A stretch of 64,000 nt of DNA, from the IMG/VR virus record IMGVR_UViG_3300009164_004014, positions 1 to 64,000 of that record, one strand, 5' to 3'. The notes below the pieces were generated by a model. It was not told the origin of the DNA and made no database searches. It saw nothing but the letters and a program-made list of their open reading frames with translations. Below are positions 37,274-46,816 of this stretch, piece after piece. The DNA comes from a virus. The number at the start of each line of letters is the position of its first letter. Position 1 is the stretch's first letter. Position numbers and translations under genes: made by a program.

Positions 37274-37579
37274 ATGGATATCAAAAACTTACTTATAGAA
37301 TCTAAGGCTAGATTTAATCACAATTCAGCTAAAGCATATCTTGCAGAAAAATATAAATCAAAATTGATTGTAGCTGAACAAGGTGGGTTATGGAAAGCCA
37401 ACCATGATACCATTGCATTCCTCAATAGCCTTTCATCTGACCAAATAGTTATTATTGACACATTTGATACACCAGTCAAAGTAAATCGTCAAGAACTATT
37501 AGAAAAACTTCAACAAGTATACGAAACTACTATGGAACAATGGTACGTTGAGTGGAAAGAACTTGAGAACAAGAGATGA
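37274..37579 (+). CDS. Small helical protein of unknown function, first gene of the accessory operon
   Basis: A 101-residue protein: ARFNHNSAKAYLAEKYKSKL, then a QGGLWKANHDTIAFLNSL segment and DTFDTPVKVNRQELLEKLQQ, ending in a charged helix. The N-terminal helix, central beta pair with GG, and NRxELLEKxxxxYxxxMxxW helix resemble a small hypothetical protein found near tail genes of marine phages. No catalytic motif. It has a strong AGGAG site and overlaps the next gene as ATGA, so it is translated with the glycosyltransferases. Function unknown. Confidence 0.65.
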   Translation: MDIKNLLIESKARFNHNSAKAYLAEKYKSKLIVAEQGGLWKANHDTIAFLNSLSSDQIVIIDTFDTPVKVNRQELLEKLQQVYETTMEQWYVEWKELENKR

Positions 37580-38388
37580 CACGAGGCGCAATTTTATTTG
37601 CTTTCAATACTGAGAAATTTAATTATTATGAAATGGCAGAATATGCTGCCAAACGCATTAATCACTTTCTTAATCTACCAGTAACAATTGTCACCGATGT
37701 AGATTCATATCCAGAAGATACAGATTACGTTTGGGACAAGGTAATCAAAATTGTTCCTGACAAAAATAATACACGAGTATGGGGTACATGGATTAATAAA
37801 GGAAGATGGCAGGCATATGAATTTACACCCTACAATGAGACATTACTATTAGATGTTGATTACATTGTAAATTCATCAAACTTGTTAAAAATATTTGACT
37901 TTTACGATGATTTTTGCTGCCATAACACTATTGACTTTTTAATGCAACCAAATGCAGAACAAGAAAAGATAAGTTATTACGGATACAATAGTCTTTGGGC
38001 TACTGTAGTTGCATTTAAAAAAACTCAAAAAGTTGAAAATATTTTTAGCTGCATGAAGATGGTGCAAAATAATTATGAATTTTATATGAACCTACATTCA
38101 TTTAACACAGGGATATATAGAAATGACTATGCACTAACTATTGCATTAAATATTGTCAATGGTCATTTAACTAACAACCGTGATTTTATTCCATGGAATT
38201 TGTTGCACATTGGAAGTAATACTCAAATTTATAAAACTAGTGACGAAGAATTGAATACAGAATTTACTGTAACATTTGATAATTGGCAGCGTGGTAAAAT
38301 TCGTAAAGAATATATTAATGTCGAAAATTTAGATTTTCATGTAATGAACAAAGAACTTTATGTGGAGATAATTCAAAATGGAAAGTAA
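37576..38388 (+). CDS. GT-A-type glycosyltransferase-like protein (DVD motif)
   Basis: A 270-residue protein with the layout of a nucleotide-sugar-dependent GT-A transferase. It has an N-terminal strand GAILFAFNTEKFNYYEMAEY, then VTIVTDVDSYPE, and the motif LLLDVDYIV with D93-x-D95, where GT8-like enzymes bind the metal and the nucleotide diphosphate. Beyond this lies HSFNTGIYRNDYA, in the place of the acceptor-side segment. No signal peptide or membrane segment is seen, so it is probably cytoplasmic. It is translationally coupled to both neighbours (ATGA upstream, 11-base overlap downstream). Donor and acceptor are unknown. Similar proteins occur in marine phages without known targets. Confidence 0.6.
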   Translation: MTRGAILFAFNTEKFNYYEMAEYAAKRINHFLNLPVTIVTDVDSYPEDTDYVWDKVIKIVPDKNNTRVWGTWINKGRWQAYEFTPYNETLLLDVDYIVNSSNLLKIFDFYDDFCCHNTIDFLMQPNAEQEKISYYGYNSLWATVVAFKKTQKVENIFSCMKMVQNNYEFYMNLHSFNTGIYRNDYALTIALNIVNGHLTNNRDFIPWNLLHIGSNTQIYKTSDEELNTEFTVTFDNWQRGKIRKEYINVENLDFHVMNKELYVEIIQNGK

Positions 38389-39139
38389 TAAGGGCTTTGT
38401 AATTATGGCACAAGGTGATGACTATATAAAATGTGCCCGTGCATTAGAACTTAGCATCAAACGTGCTATGCCTGATGCCAATGTAACTATTATAACAACT
38501 GATATGTTACCGCACGGAGATCAATGCTCTGATACATTTTGGAAATTACAAAACGATTGGCAAGTTTATGAAGCTAGCCCATATGAATATACAATCAAGT
38601 TAGAATCAGATATGTACATCCCAAGACCAATTGACTACTGGTTTGATTCATTAAAAGATAGAGATGTTGTTATTTGCACTAGAATAAAAGATTTTATGCA
38701 GGAAGATTCTGATGTTACTTTTTATCGCAAATTTATAATTGATAACAAATTGCCCAATACATATAATGGTATTACATATTTTAAAAAATCTATTATTGCT
38801 CAACAATTTTTTGAAACAACTAAAAATATTTGGGAAAATTGGGAAGAAGTTCGCAGTACGTTACAGTGCAATGTAAATGAATTTGCTACTACCGATTGGG
38901 TATATGCAATTGCTTCACATATTATGGGAGTAGAAAAAACCACATATCCTCAGTTTGAGCCAATGGCAATGGTTCATATGAAAAAATATATTAATAAGAT
39001 TCCATCTGAAGATTGGACAGATATCTTTACCTGTGAAATTCTACAGCACTCTATAAGAGTAAATACTATTCCTCAATTATATCCGTTTCATTATCATGTA
39101 AAACATTTTGCAAATACTATTTTGGAGACAGCCAAATGA
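38378..39139 (+). CDS. GT-A-like glycosyltransferase family protein
   Basis: A 253-residue protein starting with GFVIMAQGDDYIKCARALELSIK, the opening of a GT-A fold (first strand, then a helix with a small-residue face), followed by DANVTIITTDMLP. A D-x-D-like site is present as KLESDMYIPRP (E76-S77-D78). Later YNGITYFKKS and TTDWVYAIAS fit donor- and acceptor-site segments. It is probably paralogous in fold to the gene before it but shares little sequence. GGAG lies 10 bases before the start, which is inside the previous gene. Substrate unknown. Confidence 0.55.
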   Translation: MESNKGFVIMAQGDDYIKCARALELSIKRAMPDANVTIITTDMLPHGDQCSDTFWKLQNDWQVYEASPYEYTIKLESDMYIPRPIDYWFDSLKDRDVVICTRIKDFMQEDSDVTFYRKFIIDNKLPNTYNGITYFKKSIIAQQFFETTKNIWENWEEVRSTLQCNVNEFATTDWVYAIASHIMGVEKTTYPQFEPMAMVHMKKYINKIPSEDWTDIFTCEILQHSIRVNTIPQLYPFHYHVKHFANTILETAK

Positions 39140-39480
39140 TTAATGATGAAGAAAAATATATAATTATTTGGGAACCTCCCGTATTAGAAAAGCCTGAATT
39201 TAGACTATATTATGATGACTTAGGCAAGATTATATGTTATACTGGAGAGAAGTTAGAAGGAAACTATATTGTAGTTGATGCTATGACCTTTGCTGAAAGT
39301 AGGCAAGATATTAGAGTAATTGATGGTAGAATTGTTAAAGATTCTTCTAATGCAACTATAGTTAGATTAACGCCGAGTGATTTCGGACATTTATGTGCAA
39401 CAGAAGACCTAAGTATTATCGTAACTAATGATGATGCGATTGAAAAACAATATTGGAAATTAACAGTTTATGAGTTTTGA
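39136..39480 (+). CDS. Small protein of unknown function in the glycosyltransferase operon
   Basis: A 114-residue acidic protein: YIIIWEPPVLEKPEFRLYYDD, then GKIICYTGEKLEGNYIVVD and RVIDGRIVKDSS, ending QYWKLTVYEF. The alternation suggests a small beta protein. It has no cysteine cluster and no membrane segment, and I do not recognise a family. It overlaps its neighbours on both sides (ATGA start, 11-base overlap at the end), with GGAGACAG as ribosome site. Tight coupling suggests a partner of one of the flanking glycosyltransferase-like proteins. Confidence 0.55.
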   Translation: MINDEEKYIIIWEPPVLEKPEFRLYYDDLGKIICYTGEKLEGNYIVVDAMTFAESRQDIRVIDGRIVKDSSNATIVRLTPSDFGHLCATEDLSIIVTNDDAIEKQYWKLTVYEF

Positions 39481-40423
39481 TAATATTGTTGACGTGGCAG
39501 ATTTAGATTGTATCTATCTAAGCTATGATGAGCCTCAAAAAGAAGAATTTTGGCTTAAGATAAAGAATATGATTCCATGGGCCAAGCGTGTTGATAGTGT
39601 TAAAGGTAGTGATGCTGCACATAAAGCAGCGGGTCTAGCTAGTGACACAGAACGATTCATTCTAATCGACGGTGACAACATGCCAGAAGAAAGTTTCTTC
39701 AACATGCAATTAGACTTCACTGACAAAGACCCTAAATATAAATTAGCACAATATCGTTGGAAAGCTGTGAATAGTATTAACGGATTGCGTTACGGCAACG
39801 GCGGCATGAGTAGTTGGACTAAAACTTATGTTGCCAACATGCAAACTCACGAAAATCAAAAAAACGGCGATGTAGCACGTATTGCTGATTTCTGTATGGA
39901 TGGCAAAGATAACTTATACTGGGCAATGCATGATTGTTATTCTATTACTTATCCTAATTATACTCCGTTTCAAGCGTGGCGTGCTGGATTCCGTGAAGGA
40001 GTAAAGATGGTTCTTGATAAAGGTGCAAGACCTGATATCAATACATTTAAAGAAACTGTTGCTAGTCGCAACTTAAACAACTTAACTATATGGCACAATG
40101 TTGGTAGTGATGTTGAAAATGGATTGTGGGCTATCTATGGCGCACGATTAGGCACATACATGACTATGCTAACTGATTGGGAACATACCAATGTTCAATG
40201 GTTTGATAACTATATAGTATTGTGGGAAGAACAAGAATACAGAGACCCAAAAATTGAAGCAGAGTCTATTGGATCAGCATTAAGTGATAAACTTGGGTTA
40301 CCTATGTGTACATTAAGTAGTGAACAAAGCAAATTCTTCAAACGTCACTATAATGCAGACAAATATAATTTGGGCCCACTCGTAACTGAGATGGATGTTA
40401 TTCGTAGAATAGAAGGTTGGTAA
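39470..40423 (+). CDS. Glycosyltransferase-like protein with IDGDN motif
   Basis: A 317-residue protein. The N-terminal part has LDCIYLSYDEPQKEEFW, PWAKRVDSVKGSDAAHKAA and ERFILIDGDNMPEESFF; the D67-G68-D69 motif sits at the end of a hydrophobic strand as in GT-A transferases. The rest contains many aromatic residues: YRWKAVNSINGLRYGNGGMSSW and TPFQAWRAGFREGVKMVLD. It is a recurrent marine-phage type, but biochemical function is unproven. It overlaps both neighbours; the downstream radical SAM gene begins at its stop codon (TAATG), so the two products are made together. Confidence 0.55.
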   Translation: MSFDNIVDVADLDCIYLSYDEPQKEEFWLKIKNMIPWAKRVDSVKGSDAAHKAAGLASDTERFILIDGDNMPEESFFNMQLDFTDKDPKYKLAQYRWKAVNSINGLRYGNGGMSSWTKTYVANMQTHENQKNGDVARIADFCMDGKDNLYWAMHDCYSITYPNYTPFQAWRAGFREGVKMVLDKGARPDINTFKETVASRNLNNLTIWHNVGSDVENGLWAIYGARLGTYMTMLTDWEHTNVQWFDNYIVLWEEQEYRDPKIEAESIGSALSDKLGLPMCTLSSEQSKFFKRHYNADKYNLGPLVTEMDVIRRIEGW

Positions 40424-41817
40424 TGAGTAGTGAACATCAAAAAATACAAGATATCAAAATAAAAATTGAAAATGAAGTAGGCCCCACGTTTTGTCTGGCT
40501 AAATTTCACCATGTGACTATGTACTTGCAGTCAGGTGAAACACATAGTTGTTATCATCCTCAACCACATAAGATTCCATTAGCCGAATTAAAAGATAATC
40601 CATCTGCATTGCATAATACAATTCAGAAAAAAGAAGAACGTAAGTTAATGCTTGAAGGGGGTAAACCCACTGGATGTAAATACTGCTGGAACATTGAAGC
40701 AATGGGACCTGATTATATTAGTGACCGTCATATTCGTAATGCAAGTATCTTTACAGAAGAACGTTATGAACAAACAGTTAAAGGTCCGTGGGATCAAAAC
40801 ATTAATCCAGAATACTTAGAGATTAACTTTGGTAACGAATGTAACTTCAAGTGCGGTTACTGTCATCCAAAGTATAGTACAAGTTTCTATAATGAAATTA
40901 AGGTCAATGGCCCTGTAACAACAGTAAAGAATCATCGTTGTGATATTGACTGGATGAAACTATATCAGCGTGAGGAAGAAAATCCTTACGTTGATGCATT
41001 CTGGAAGTGGTGGCCTGAACTACGCAAGACATTGAATATCATGCGTGTTACAGGAGGTGAACCAACAATGCATACTAGTACATGGAAGTTACTAAAAGAG
41101 ATTAACAATGACCCCATGCCATGGTTAGAGTTAAACATCAATAGTAATTTGGGTACTAAGACCGGATTGGTTGAAAAGTTAAGTGATAGTGTTAAGCAAC
41201 TATGTGACGACGGAAAAATCAAGTCATTTAAGTTGTTTACTAGTCTAGACACATGGGGACCTAAAGCTGAATATATTCGCACAGGACTAGATTTAGAGTT
41301 GTGGGAGAAGAATTTTCACACATACTTACAACGTACTAGCAGTCCAATAACGTTTATGATTACGTTTAATATCTTTAGTGTAACTACATTTAAAGAGTAT
41401 TTGGCTAAGTTTTTAGAATGGCGTGAACAATATGGCTGGTACGATGACATAAAAAGCCATCGTGTTCGTTTTGATACTCCATACTTGCGTGACCCAATAC
41501 AGTATGATATGAATATTCTTCCCAAAGAAGAATTCATGCCCTATATGCACGATGCACTAGAGTTTATGTTAGCTAACGTAGATGACAATGCAAGTAATAA
41601 ATTTACTACAGTTGAATATGAGAAATTTAAGCGTGTAGTAGATTATATGGCCGAGACTGTTTATCCCGATGATAAATTAATAGAAGGCCGAAGAGATTTC
41701 TACAATTGGTTTAACGAAATAGACGAGCGTAGAGACACAGACATGTTATCTATATTTCCTGAATACATGGGATTCTATAGATTATGTCAAGAAACAAATC
41801 AACTAAATCCATTATGA
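40423..41817 (+). CDS. Radical SAM protein with N-terminal Cys cluster (1 of 8)
   Basis: A 464-residue radical SAM enzyme. The [4Fe-4S]-binding CxxxCxxC is CNFKCGYC at C140, C144 and C147, and the SAM-contacting GGEP lies at 211-214. Upstream, C-x-LAKFHH, THSCYHP and GCKYCW supply cysteines for a possible N-terminal auxiliary (twitch-type) cluster, comparable to but diverged from the four genes that follow. Its Trp- and His-rich middle (WKWWPELRKTLN) is not shared with them. It probably generates a 5'-deoxyadenosyl radical to modify a peptide or sugar substrate. I chose ATG at 40423 (TAATG overlap, AAGG before it) over a TTG six bases upstream. Confidence 0.8.
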   Translation: MSSEHQKIQDIKIKIENEVGPTFCLAKFHHVTMYLQSGETHSCYHPQPHKIPLAELKDNPSALHNTIQKKEERKLMLEGGKPTGCKYCWNIEAMGPDYISDRHIRNASIFTEERYEQTVKGPWDQNINPEYLEINFGNECNFKCGYCHPKYSTSFYNEIKVNGPVTTVKNHRCDIDWMKLYQREEENPYVDAFWKWWPELRKTLNIMRVTGGEPTMHTSTWKLLKEINNDPMPWLELNINSNLGTKTGLVEKLSDSVKQLCDDGKIKSFKLFTSLDTWGPKAEYIRTGLDLELWEKNFHTYLQRTSSPITFMITFNIFSVTTFKEYLAKFLEWREQYGWYDDIKSHRVRFDTPYLRDPIQYDMNILPKEEFMPYMHDALEFMLANVDDNASNKFTTVEYEKFKRVVDYMAETVYPDDKLIEGRRDFYNWFNEIDERRDTDMLSIFPEYMGFYRLCQETNQLNPL

Positions 41818-43067
41818 ATGATAAAGAATATTTAATAAACAAAAGTAAATCGTTTTGCATGTTACCTTGGGTGCATGTTTATACAACTCCCTCAGGTGAG
41901 GCAGGACCCTGTTGCATTGCAAAAAATCCCCGAGACAAATTTGGAAGACATATTCCAATAGCCAATTCAACAAAAGATAATATGATGGAAATTGTAAATT
42001 CTGATGGCATGAAAAAACTTAGAGTGGATATGCTGTCTGATGTTAAAAATCCCATATGTGAGACTTGCCATGCTCAAGAAGATTTAAATATCGTAAGTTC
42101 ACGAATTTCCTATAATCATCAATTTGTTAAATATTTTGATGAATCAATGAGTGCAACAACTGACGATGGTTCTTTGTCTGAATTTAAAATGAGATATTTT
42201 GATATTAGGTTTAGTAATATTTGCAATTTTAAATGCAGAACATGTGGTCCTGCTTTTAGCAGCCAATGGGAACAAGAAAATATAAGAAATGGTATATATC
42301 AACACCCTATAGCAAAAAATGATAGAAAAGAATTCTTACAAGAAACACTTGATCATATACCAAATTTAGAAAAAGCCTATTTTGCAGGCGGAGAACCACT
42401 AATTACCGAAGAACATTATATAATGTTAGAGGAAATGATACGTCAAGGACGCACAGACATTACGTTAATGTATAATACAAATTTAAGTAATTTGAAATTT
42501 AAAGACAAAGATTTAATGAGTCTTTGGAAACACTTTACTAATAATATAATGATTTACGCTAGTGTGGATCATTATGGTGAACGTGCTGAATATATACGTA
42601 GTGGAACAAATTGGACAACTGTGGAAGAGAATTTTTTATTAGTTAAAAAATCTTCAAACATTAATCTTCAAATGAACACAGTTTTAAGCCTATATAATTA
42701 CAAAACATTTTTAGAATTTTATGAATATTTGTATGACAAAAATTTGTACACAAAAGATGATTATACTTATTCAATTTATAATATGAATTCACCTGAGCAT
42801 CTTAGTTCAAATATTTTACCACAACATCACAAAGAAGAAGGAAAATTAAAAATATTAAAACTATTAGAGATAATTAAAGAAAAACAACCAAACTTTCAGA
42901 AAATTAAAACAGTTAAAAGTATTATTGATTGGACTATGGCGCCTGGTAGACATGAATGGGATAATTATAAAAACTTATTTAGATTTCACACCACACAAAG
43001 AGATAATATCAGAGGGGAAAGTTTTGTTAAAACTTTTCCGGAACTTGCTGATCTAATGGAGGATTAA
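41814..43067 (+). CDS. N-twitch radical SAM protein, tandem copy 1
   Basis: A 417-residue radical SAM enzyme with an N-terminal twitch-type auxiliary cluster. The N-terminus has KSFCMLPWVHVYTTPSG, then GPCC and PICETCH; these cysteines likely hold a second iron-sulfur cluster. The radical SAM motif CNFKCRTC is at C137, C141 and C144, and YFAGGEP at about 189-195. It belongs with the next three genes, which share the same order of motifs and EEHY-x-M-LEEMIR. The start is ATG at 41814 (ATGA overlap), because the paralogues begin at the equivalent point; an upstream in-frame ATG at 41784 lies inside the previous gene. Twitch enzymes such as BtrN oxidise sugar-like substrates and SPASM relatives modify peptides; the substrate here is unknown. 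Confidence 0.8.
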   Translation: MNDKEYLINKSKSFCMLPWVHVYTTPSGEAGPCCIAKNPRDKFGRHIPIANSTKDNMMEIVNSDGMKKLRVDMLSDVKNPICETCHAQEDLNIVSSRISYNHQFVKYFDESMSATTDDGSLSEFKMRYFDIRFSNICNFKCRTCGPAFSSQWEQENIRNGIYQHPIAKNDRKEFLQETLDHIPNLEKAYFAGGEPLITEEHYIMLEEMIRQGRTDITLMYNTNLSNLKFKDKDLMSLWKHFTNNIMIYASVDHYGERAEYIRSGTNWTTVEENFLLVKKSSNINLQMNTVLSLYNYKTFLEFYEYLYDKNLYTKDDYTYSIYNMNSPEHLSSNILPQHHKEEGKLKILKLLEIIKEKQPNFQKIKTVKSIIDWTMAPGRHEWDNYKNLFRFHTTQRDNIRGESFVKTFPELADLMED

Positions 43068-43068
43068 T

Positions 43069-44307
43069 ATGGTGCATGATACCAAATACTTATTAACAGA
43101 AAGTAAGACATTCTGCATGTTACCGTGGGTTCACTTTATGGCCATTCCTTCAGGTGATGTGTTTCCCTGTTGTGTTGGAGTAACAGAGAAAGCTATGACC
43201 AAAGTTAACCCCGATTCAACCTTTGAATCTATTATCAACGATGATAGTTTTAAAAAATTACGCAAAGATATGTTAGCGGAGATTAAAAATCCAATTTGTA
43301 CTCATTGTTATGATACTGAAACTTTTACCAGTGCAAGTTGGAGATCTTTTGGTAATGAGAATTTTCACTCAAGTATAGATGAAGTATTAAAGAACACCAA
43401 AGAAGATGGTACACTTGAAAATTTTAAAATGAAATATTACGATATTAGATTCAATAATATTTGTAATTTTAAATGCCGCATGTGCGGTCCGGATTATAGT
43501 ACATTATGGGCACAGGAAGAGAACCAACGATTATCTCCCCCGTATAATAATGTGCCGATATATAATTTATCCAAAACTACTAAAATTTTGAAAGAATTTT
43601 TGGAATATGTAGATGATGTTGAATTTGTTTACTTTGCAGGTGGAGAACCGCTAATCACCGAAGAACATTATCTTATTTTAGAGGAATTGATTAGAAAAAA
43701 TAAAACTAATATTAAAATAAGGTACAACACTAATTGTAGTGTACTATCATATAAAGATAAAAATATATTTGATTTATGGAAACATTTTGATCATGTTGAC
43801 ATATCTGCAAGTATAGACCACATAGGTGAACGTGCGGAATATATTAGAACCGGTACTGATTGGGGGAAAGTTGAACATAATTTACAAAAGTTTAATAGCA
43901 AAGACAATATAACATTGTCAGTTAATACAGTACTTAGTGTCTACAATTATACTACATTACCGTTGTTATATGAATATTTGATTAATTTTGGACTGTTTAA
44001 TGGTGAATCATTTAATAGTTTGGTATGTACAAAAACTCCTGAATATTTTTCATCTACAGTTTTGCCTAAAATTTTAAAAGACAATTGTTTGCCAAATCAT
44101 TTGAAATTGCTTGATAAGATGAAAAATCTATCAAAAGATTGGAGACATTTAATTGAACCTGCAATAAAATTTACAAACTCTAGTGATGACTGGTCTACTC
44201 AAAAAGAAAACTTTTTAAAAGAAACATTAATACGAGACTCTATTAGAAATGATTCATTTGAAAAAACTTTTCCTGAATTAGTAATGATGATGGACACCTC
44301 TTTATGA
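43069..44307 (+). CDS. N-twitch radical SAM protein, tandem copy 2
   Basis: A 412-residue paralogue of the preceding gene. It has KTFCMLPWVHFMAIPSGD, FPCC and PICTHCY for the N-terminal cluster, CNFKCRMC at C132, C136 and C139, and YFAGGEPLITEEHYL. A SIDHIGERAEYIRTGTDW segment in the C-terminal half is also shared by the family. It has a strong GGAGG ribosome site one base after its neighbour's gene and ends overlapping the next as ATGA. Compared with copy 1, the region after residue 300 is the most different, so substrate specificity may lie there (inference). Confidence 0.8.
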   Translation: MVHDTKYLLTESKTFCMLPWVHFMAIPSGDVFPCCVGVTEKAMTKVNPDSTFESIINDDSFKKLRKDMLAEIKNPICTHCYDTETFTSASWRSFGNENFHSSIDEVLKNTKEDGTLENFKMKYYDIRFNNICNFKCRMCGPDYSTLWAQEENQRLSPPYNNVPIYNLSKTTKILKEFLEYVDDVEFVYFAGGEPLITEEHYLILEELIRKNKTNIKIRYNTNCSVLSYKDKNIFDLWKHFDHVDISASIDHIGERAEYIRTGTDWGKVEHNLQKFNSKDNITLSVNTVLSVYNYTTLPLLYEYLINFGLFNGESFNSLVCTKTPEYFSSTVLPKILKDNCLPNHLKLLDKMKNLSKDWRHLIEPAIKFTNSSDDWSTQKENFLKETLIRDSIRNDSFEKTFPELVMMMDTSL

Positions 44308-45536
44308 TCACCAACAAAAACTATTTACTAAATGAAAGTAAAGTGTTTTGTATGTTTCCGTGGATGCATTTAAATGTAACTCCTAAGGGAGATATATATC
44401 CCTGTTGTAGTAATGATTATACTGTACCATTTGGTAATACAAAGCAATCTAGTCTCAAAGATGCATTTAACAATGAACTAATGAAGCAAATGCGCTTGGA
44501 TATGTTAGCAGATAAACCAAATAAGATATGCAACTTTTGTTACAAGCACGAAGAAGCAGGACCGCATAGTTTTAGAAATTATAGTAAAGAACAATTTGGT
44601 AAACATTTTGATGAATTAATACCTACAACACTTGATGATGGCACTGTGCCTGAATTTAAAATGCATTACTTTGATATTCGATTCAGTAATATATGTAACT
44701 TCAAATGTAGAACATGTGGCTCAGAATTTTCTAGTCAATGGGGAGCAGAGATGCGAGCCAATTATGATCCAAATCATCCTATTGTAATTCATGCTGACGA
44801 GAAGGGCAATTTGTTACGTGAAATACTAGATCAAGTAGAACATATTGATTTAGCTTACTTTGCAGGTGGTGAACCTACACTAACAGAAGAACATTATATA
44901 ATGTTAGAGGAAATGATACGCAAAGGTCGTACTGACATTACACTACGTTACAATACAAATGCTAGCAATATCAAGTTCAAAGACTATGACTTACTAGACA
45001 TGTGGAAGCACTTTAAGAAGATTGAGTTAAGTTGTAGTATTGACCATTATGGTGAACGTGCAGAATGGTTACGGCATGGAACTGATTGGGGATTAGTTGA
45101 AAGCAATCTATTAAAATTCCGTGAATTAGACTATGTTTCATTTCAAATTAATACAGTATTTTCAATATTCAATTACTTGACCATAAGTGAATTTTATTCA
45201 TATTTAAAAAGTAAAGGGCTTGTTAGACCACACGACTGGTATAATAGTTTATATTTAGCAGTGCATCCAAGTCATTATAGCGGTAAAAGTTTGCCCAAAG
45301 AGTTAAAAATTGAAGCAGAAGCTAAGGCTCTATCTTGGGCTGAAAACAATAAAGACGATAATACTTCATTGTCCAGACTAGTTAATGATGCAGTAAACTT
45401 TGCCAAAGAGAAGGATGCATGGGCTGATAATAAAAAAGAATTTATGATGCACACTGGTTCTGGTGATAAGATACGCAATGAAAGTTTCTGGAAAACGTTC
45501 CCTGAATTAAATAAATTGCAAGACTTGATGGAGTAA
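44304..45536 (+). CDS. N-twitch radical SAM protein, tandem copy 3
   Basis: A 410-residue paralogue. KVFCMFPWMHLNVTPKGD, YPCC and KICNFCY form the presumed auxiliary cluster site; CNFKCRTC at C131, C135 and C138 is the radical SAM site; YFAGGEPTLTEEHYIMLEEM follows. It shares CSIDHYGERAEWLRHGTDW with its neighbours. The start overlaps the previous stop (ATGA). Codon use here looks slightly less AT-extreme than copies 1 and 2, closer to copy 4 and to the gene at 40423, which may indicate different ages of duplication or separate acquisition. That is an impression, not a calculation. Confidence 0.8.
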   Translation: MITNKNYLLNESKVFCMFPWMHLNVTPKGDIYPCCSNDYTVPFGNTKQSSLKDAFNNELMKQMRLDMLADKPNKICNFCYKHEEAGPHSFRNYSKEQFGKHFDELIPTTLDDGTVPEFKMHYFDIRFSNICNFKCRTCGSEFSSQWGAEMRANYDPNHPIVIHADEKGNLLREILDQVEHIDLAYFAGGEPTLTEEHYIMLEEMIRKGRTDITLRYNTNASNIKFKDYDLLDMWKHFKKIELSCSIDHYGERAEWLRHGTDWGLVESNLLKFRELDYVSFQINTVFSIFNYLTISEFYSYLKSKGLVRPHDWYNSLYLAVHPSHYSGKSLPKELKIEAEAKALSWAENNKDDNTSLSRLVNDAVNFAKEKDAWADNKKEFMMHTGSGDKIRNESFWKTFPELNKLQDLME

Positions 45537-45538
45537 AA

Positions 45539-46816
45539 ATGCAAGATCCCTTAGTAATAGAAAATTTAGTAAAGCACGGTAAACATTTCTGTGTGCTACC
45601 TTGGGTACATTTCCATTCATGGCCCGACGGTAAAGTAATGCCCTGCTGTATTGCAGACAGTGACATGCCGGTCGCAAACATTAATAATAATGAATCTATT
45701 ATTCAGATGATGAATAGTGATGAATATAAAAAAATACGTGCCGGTATGTTAATTGATGAGCCAGTGGCAACTTGTAAACGGTGTTATGACTTAGAATTAA
45801 TGGGCACATGGACAATGCGTCAAAGTCATAATATGCGTAGAGGACTTGAATATGTTGATATGATTTCAAAGAATACAGAAAATGATGGTACATTATCTGA
45901 ATTTCAAATGAAATACATGGATTTGCGTTTTAGTAACATGTGTAATATGAAATGTCGTAGTTGCGGCCCGGGTTGCAGTAGTCTATGGGCACAAGAATAT
46001 GTTGATGAAAAAGGTTTAGGGGAATACGAAAAATATTTTCATACTAAAAAAATTATAGTCAATACTGCTGAAGAAATGAGTTTTATGAGTAAATTAAAAC
46101 CCTATCTCAAAGACGTATTAGAAGTTTACTTTGCCGGCGGAGAAATAATTATCACTCCTGAACATTACGAATGTTTAGATTACTGGATTGAGAACGGACT
46201 TACTGACCAAGTTGAATTAACATATACTACTAATTTTAGTTCATTAAAATACAAAGACAAAGATTTAATTGGTTATTGGAAACAGTTTTCTCAATTAAAA
46301 ATTTGGGCTAGCTTAGATGCTCACGGTGATGTAGCAGAGATTATACGCAAGGGTTCAGATTGGGAACGTATTGTCAAAAACATTAAAACACTAAAAGAAC
46401 AAGTACCGCATGCACAATTTCAAATTACTCCAACGTTAAGTATTTGGAACGTATTTGATTTTCCTGACTTTTTTGATTATTTGATTAGTGAGGGATTGAT
46501 TGATGACAAAACTACTAGCCCTAGATTTAATCTATTGACTAACCCATGGTATGCAAACATTATGATATTACCCGTGTCAGTTAAGCGAAGATTAATAGAA
46601 TTATATCGTGTATATGCAGATAGATATGAAAATGTTAATACTGAGTTACACAATGGTTTTAAAATGATCATTTATAATCTAAGTGTTGGTGATGAGAATA
46701 AGGGTGGCATATTAGAATTTAAAAAATTCAATGAGCAAATAGATGAATATAGAAATGAAAAAATAGAAGATATCATCCCAGAACTTAAAGAGGTTTATCA
46801 GTGGGCAGAAAGTTAA
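45539..46816 (+). CDS. N-twitch radical SAM protein, tandem copy 4 (GGEI variant)
   Basis: A 425-residue member. KHFCVLPWVHFHSWPDGK, MPCC and ATCKRCY are the N-terminal cysteines; CNMKCRSC at C135, C139 and C142 is the radical SAM site. The usual GGEP, which contacts the SAM amino group, reads YFAGGEIIITPEHY here, with Ile for Pro. The Gly-Gly-Glu is kept, so activity is plausible. SLDAHGDVAEIIRKGSDW replaces the SIDHYGERAEYIR-x-GTDW of the others, making this the most divergent of the four. GGAG lies before its start, and its 3' end overlaps the next gene by 16 bases. Confidence 0.78.
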   Translation: MQDPLVIENLVKHGKHFCVLPWVHFHSWPDGKVMPCCIADSDMPVANINNNESIIQMMNSDEYKKIRAGMLIDEPVATCKRCYDLELMGTWTMRQSHNMRRGLEYVDMISKNTENDGTLSEFQMKYMDLRFSNMCNMKCRSCGPGCSSLWAQEYVDEKGLGEYEKYFHTKKIIVNTAEEMSFMSKLKPYLKDVLEVYFAGGEIIITPEHYECLDYWIENGLTDQVELTYTTNFSSLKYKDKDLIGYWKQFSQLKIWASLDAHGDVAEIIRKGSDWERIVKNIKTLKEQVPHAQFQITPTLSIWNVFDFPDFFDYLISEGLIDDKTTSPRFNLLTNPWYANIMILPVSVKRRLIELYRVYADRYENVNTELHNGFKMIIYNLSVGDENKGGILEFKKFNEQIDEYRNEKIEDIIPELKEVYQWAES

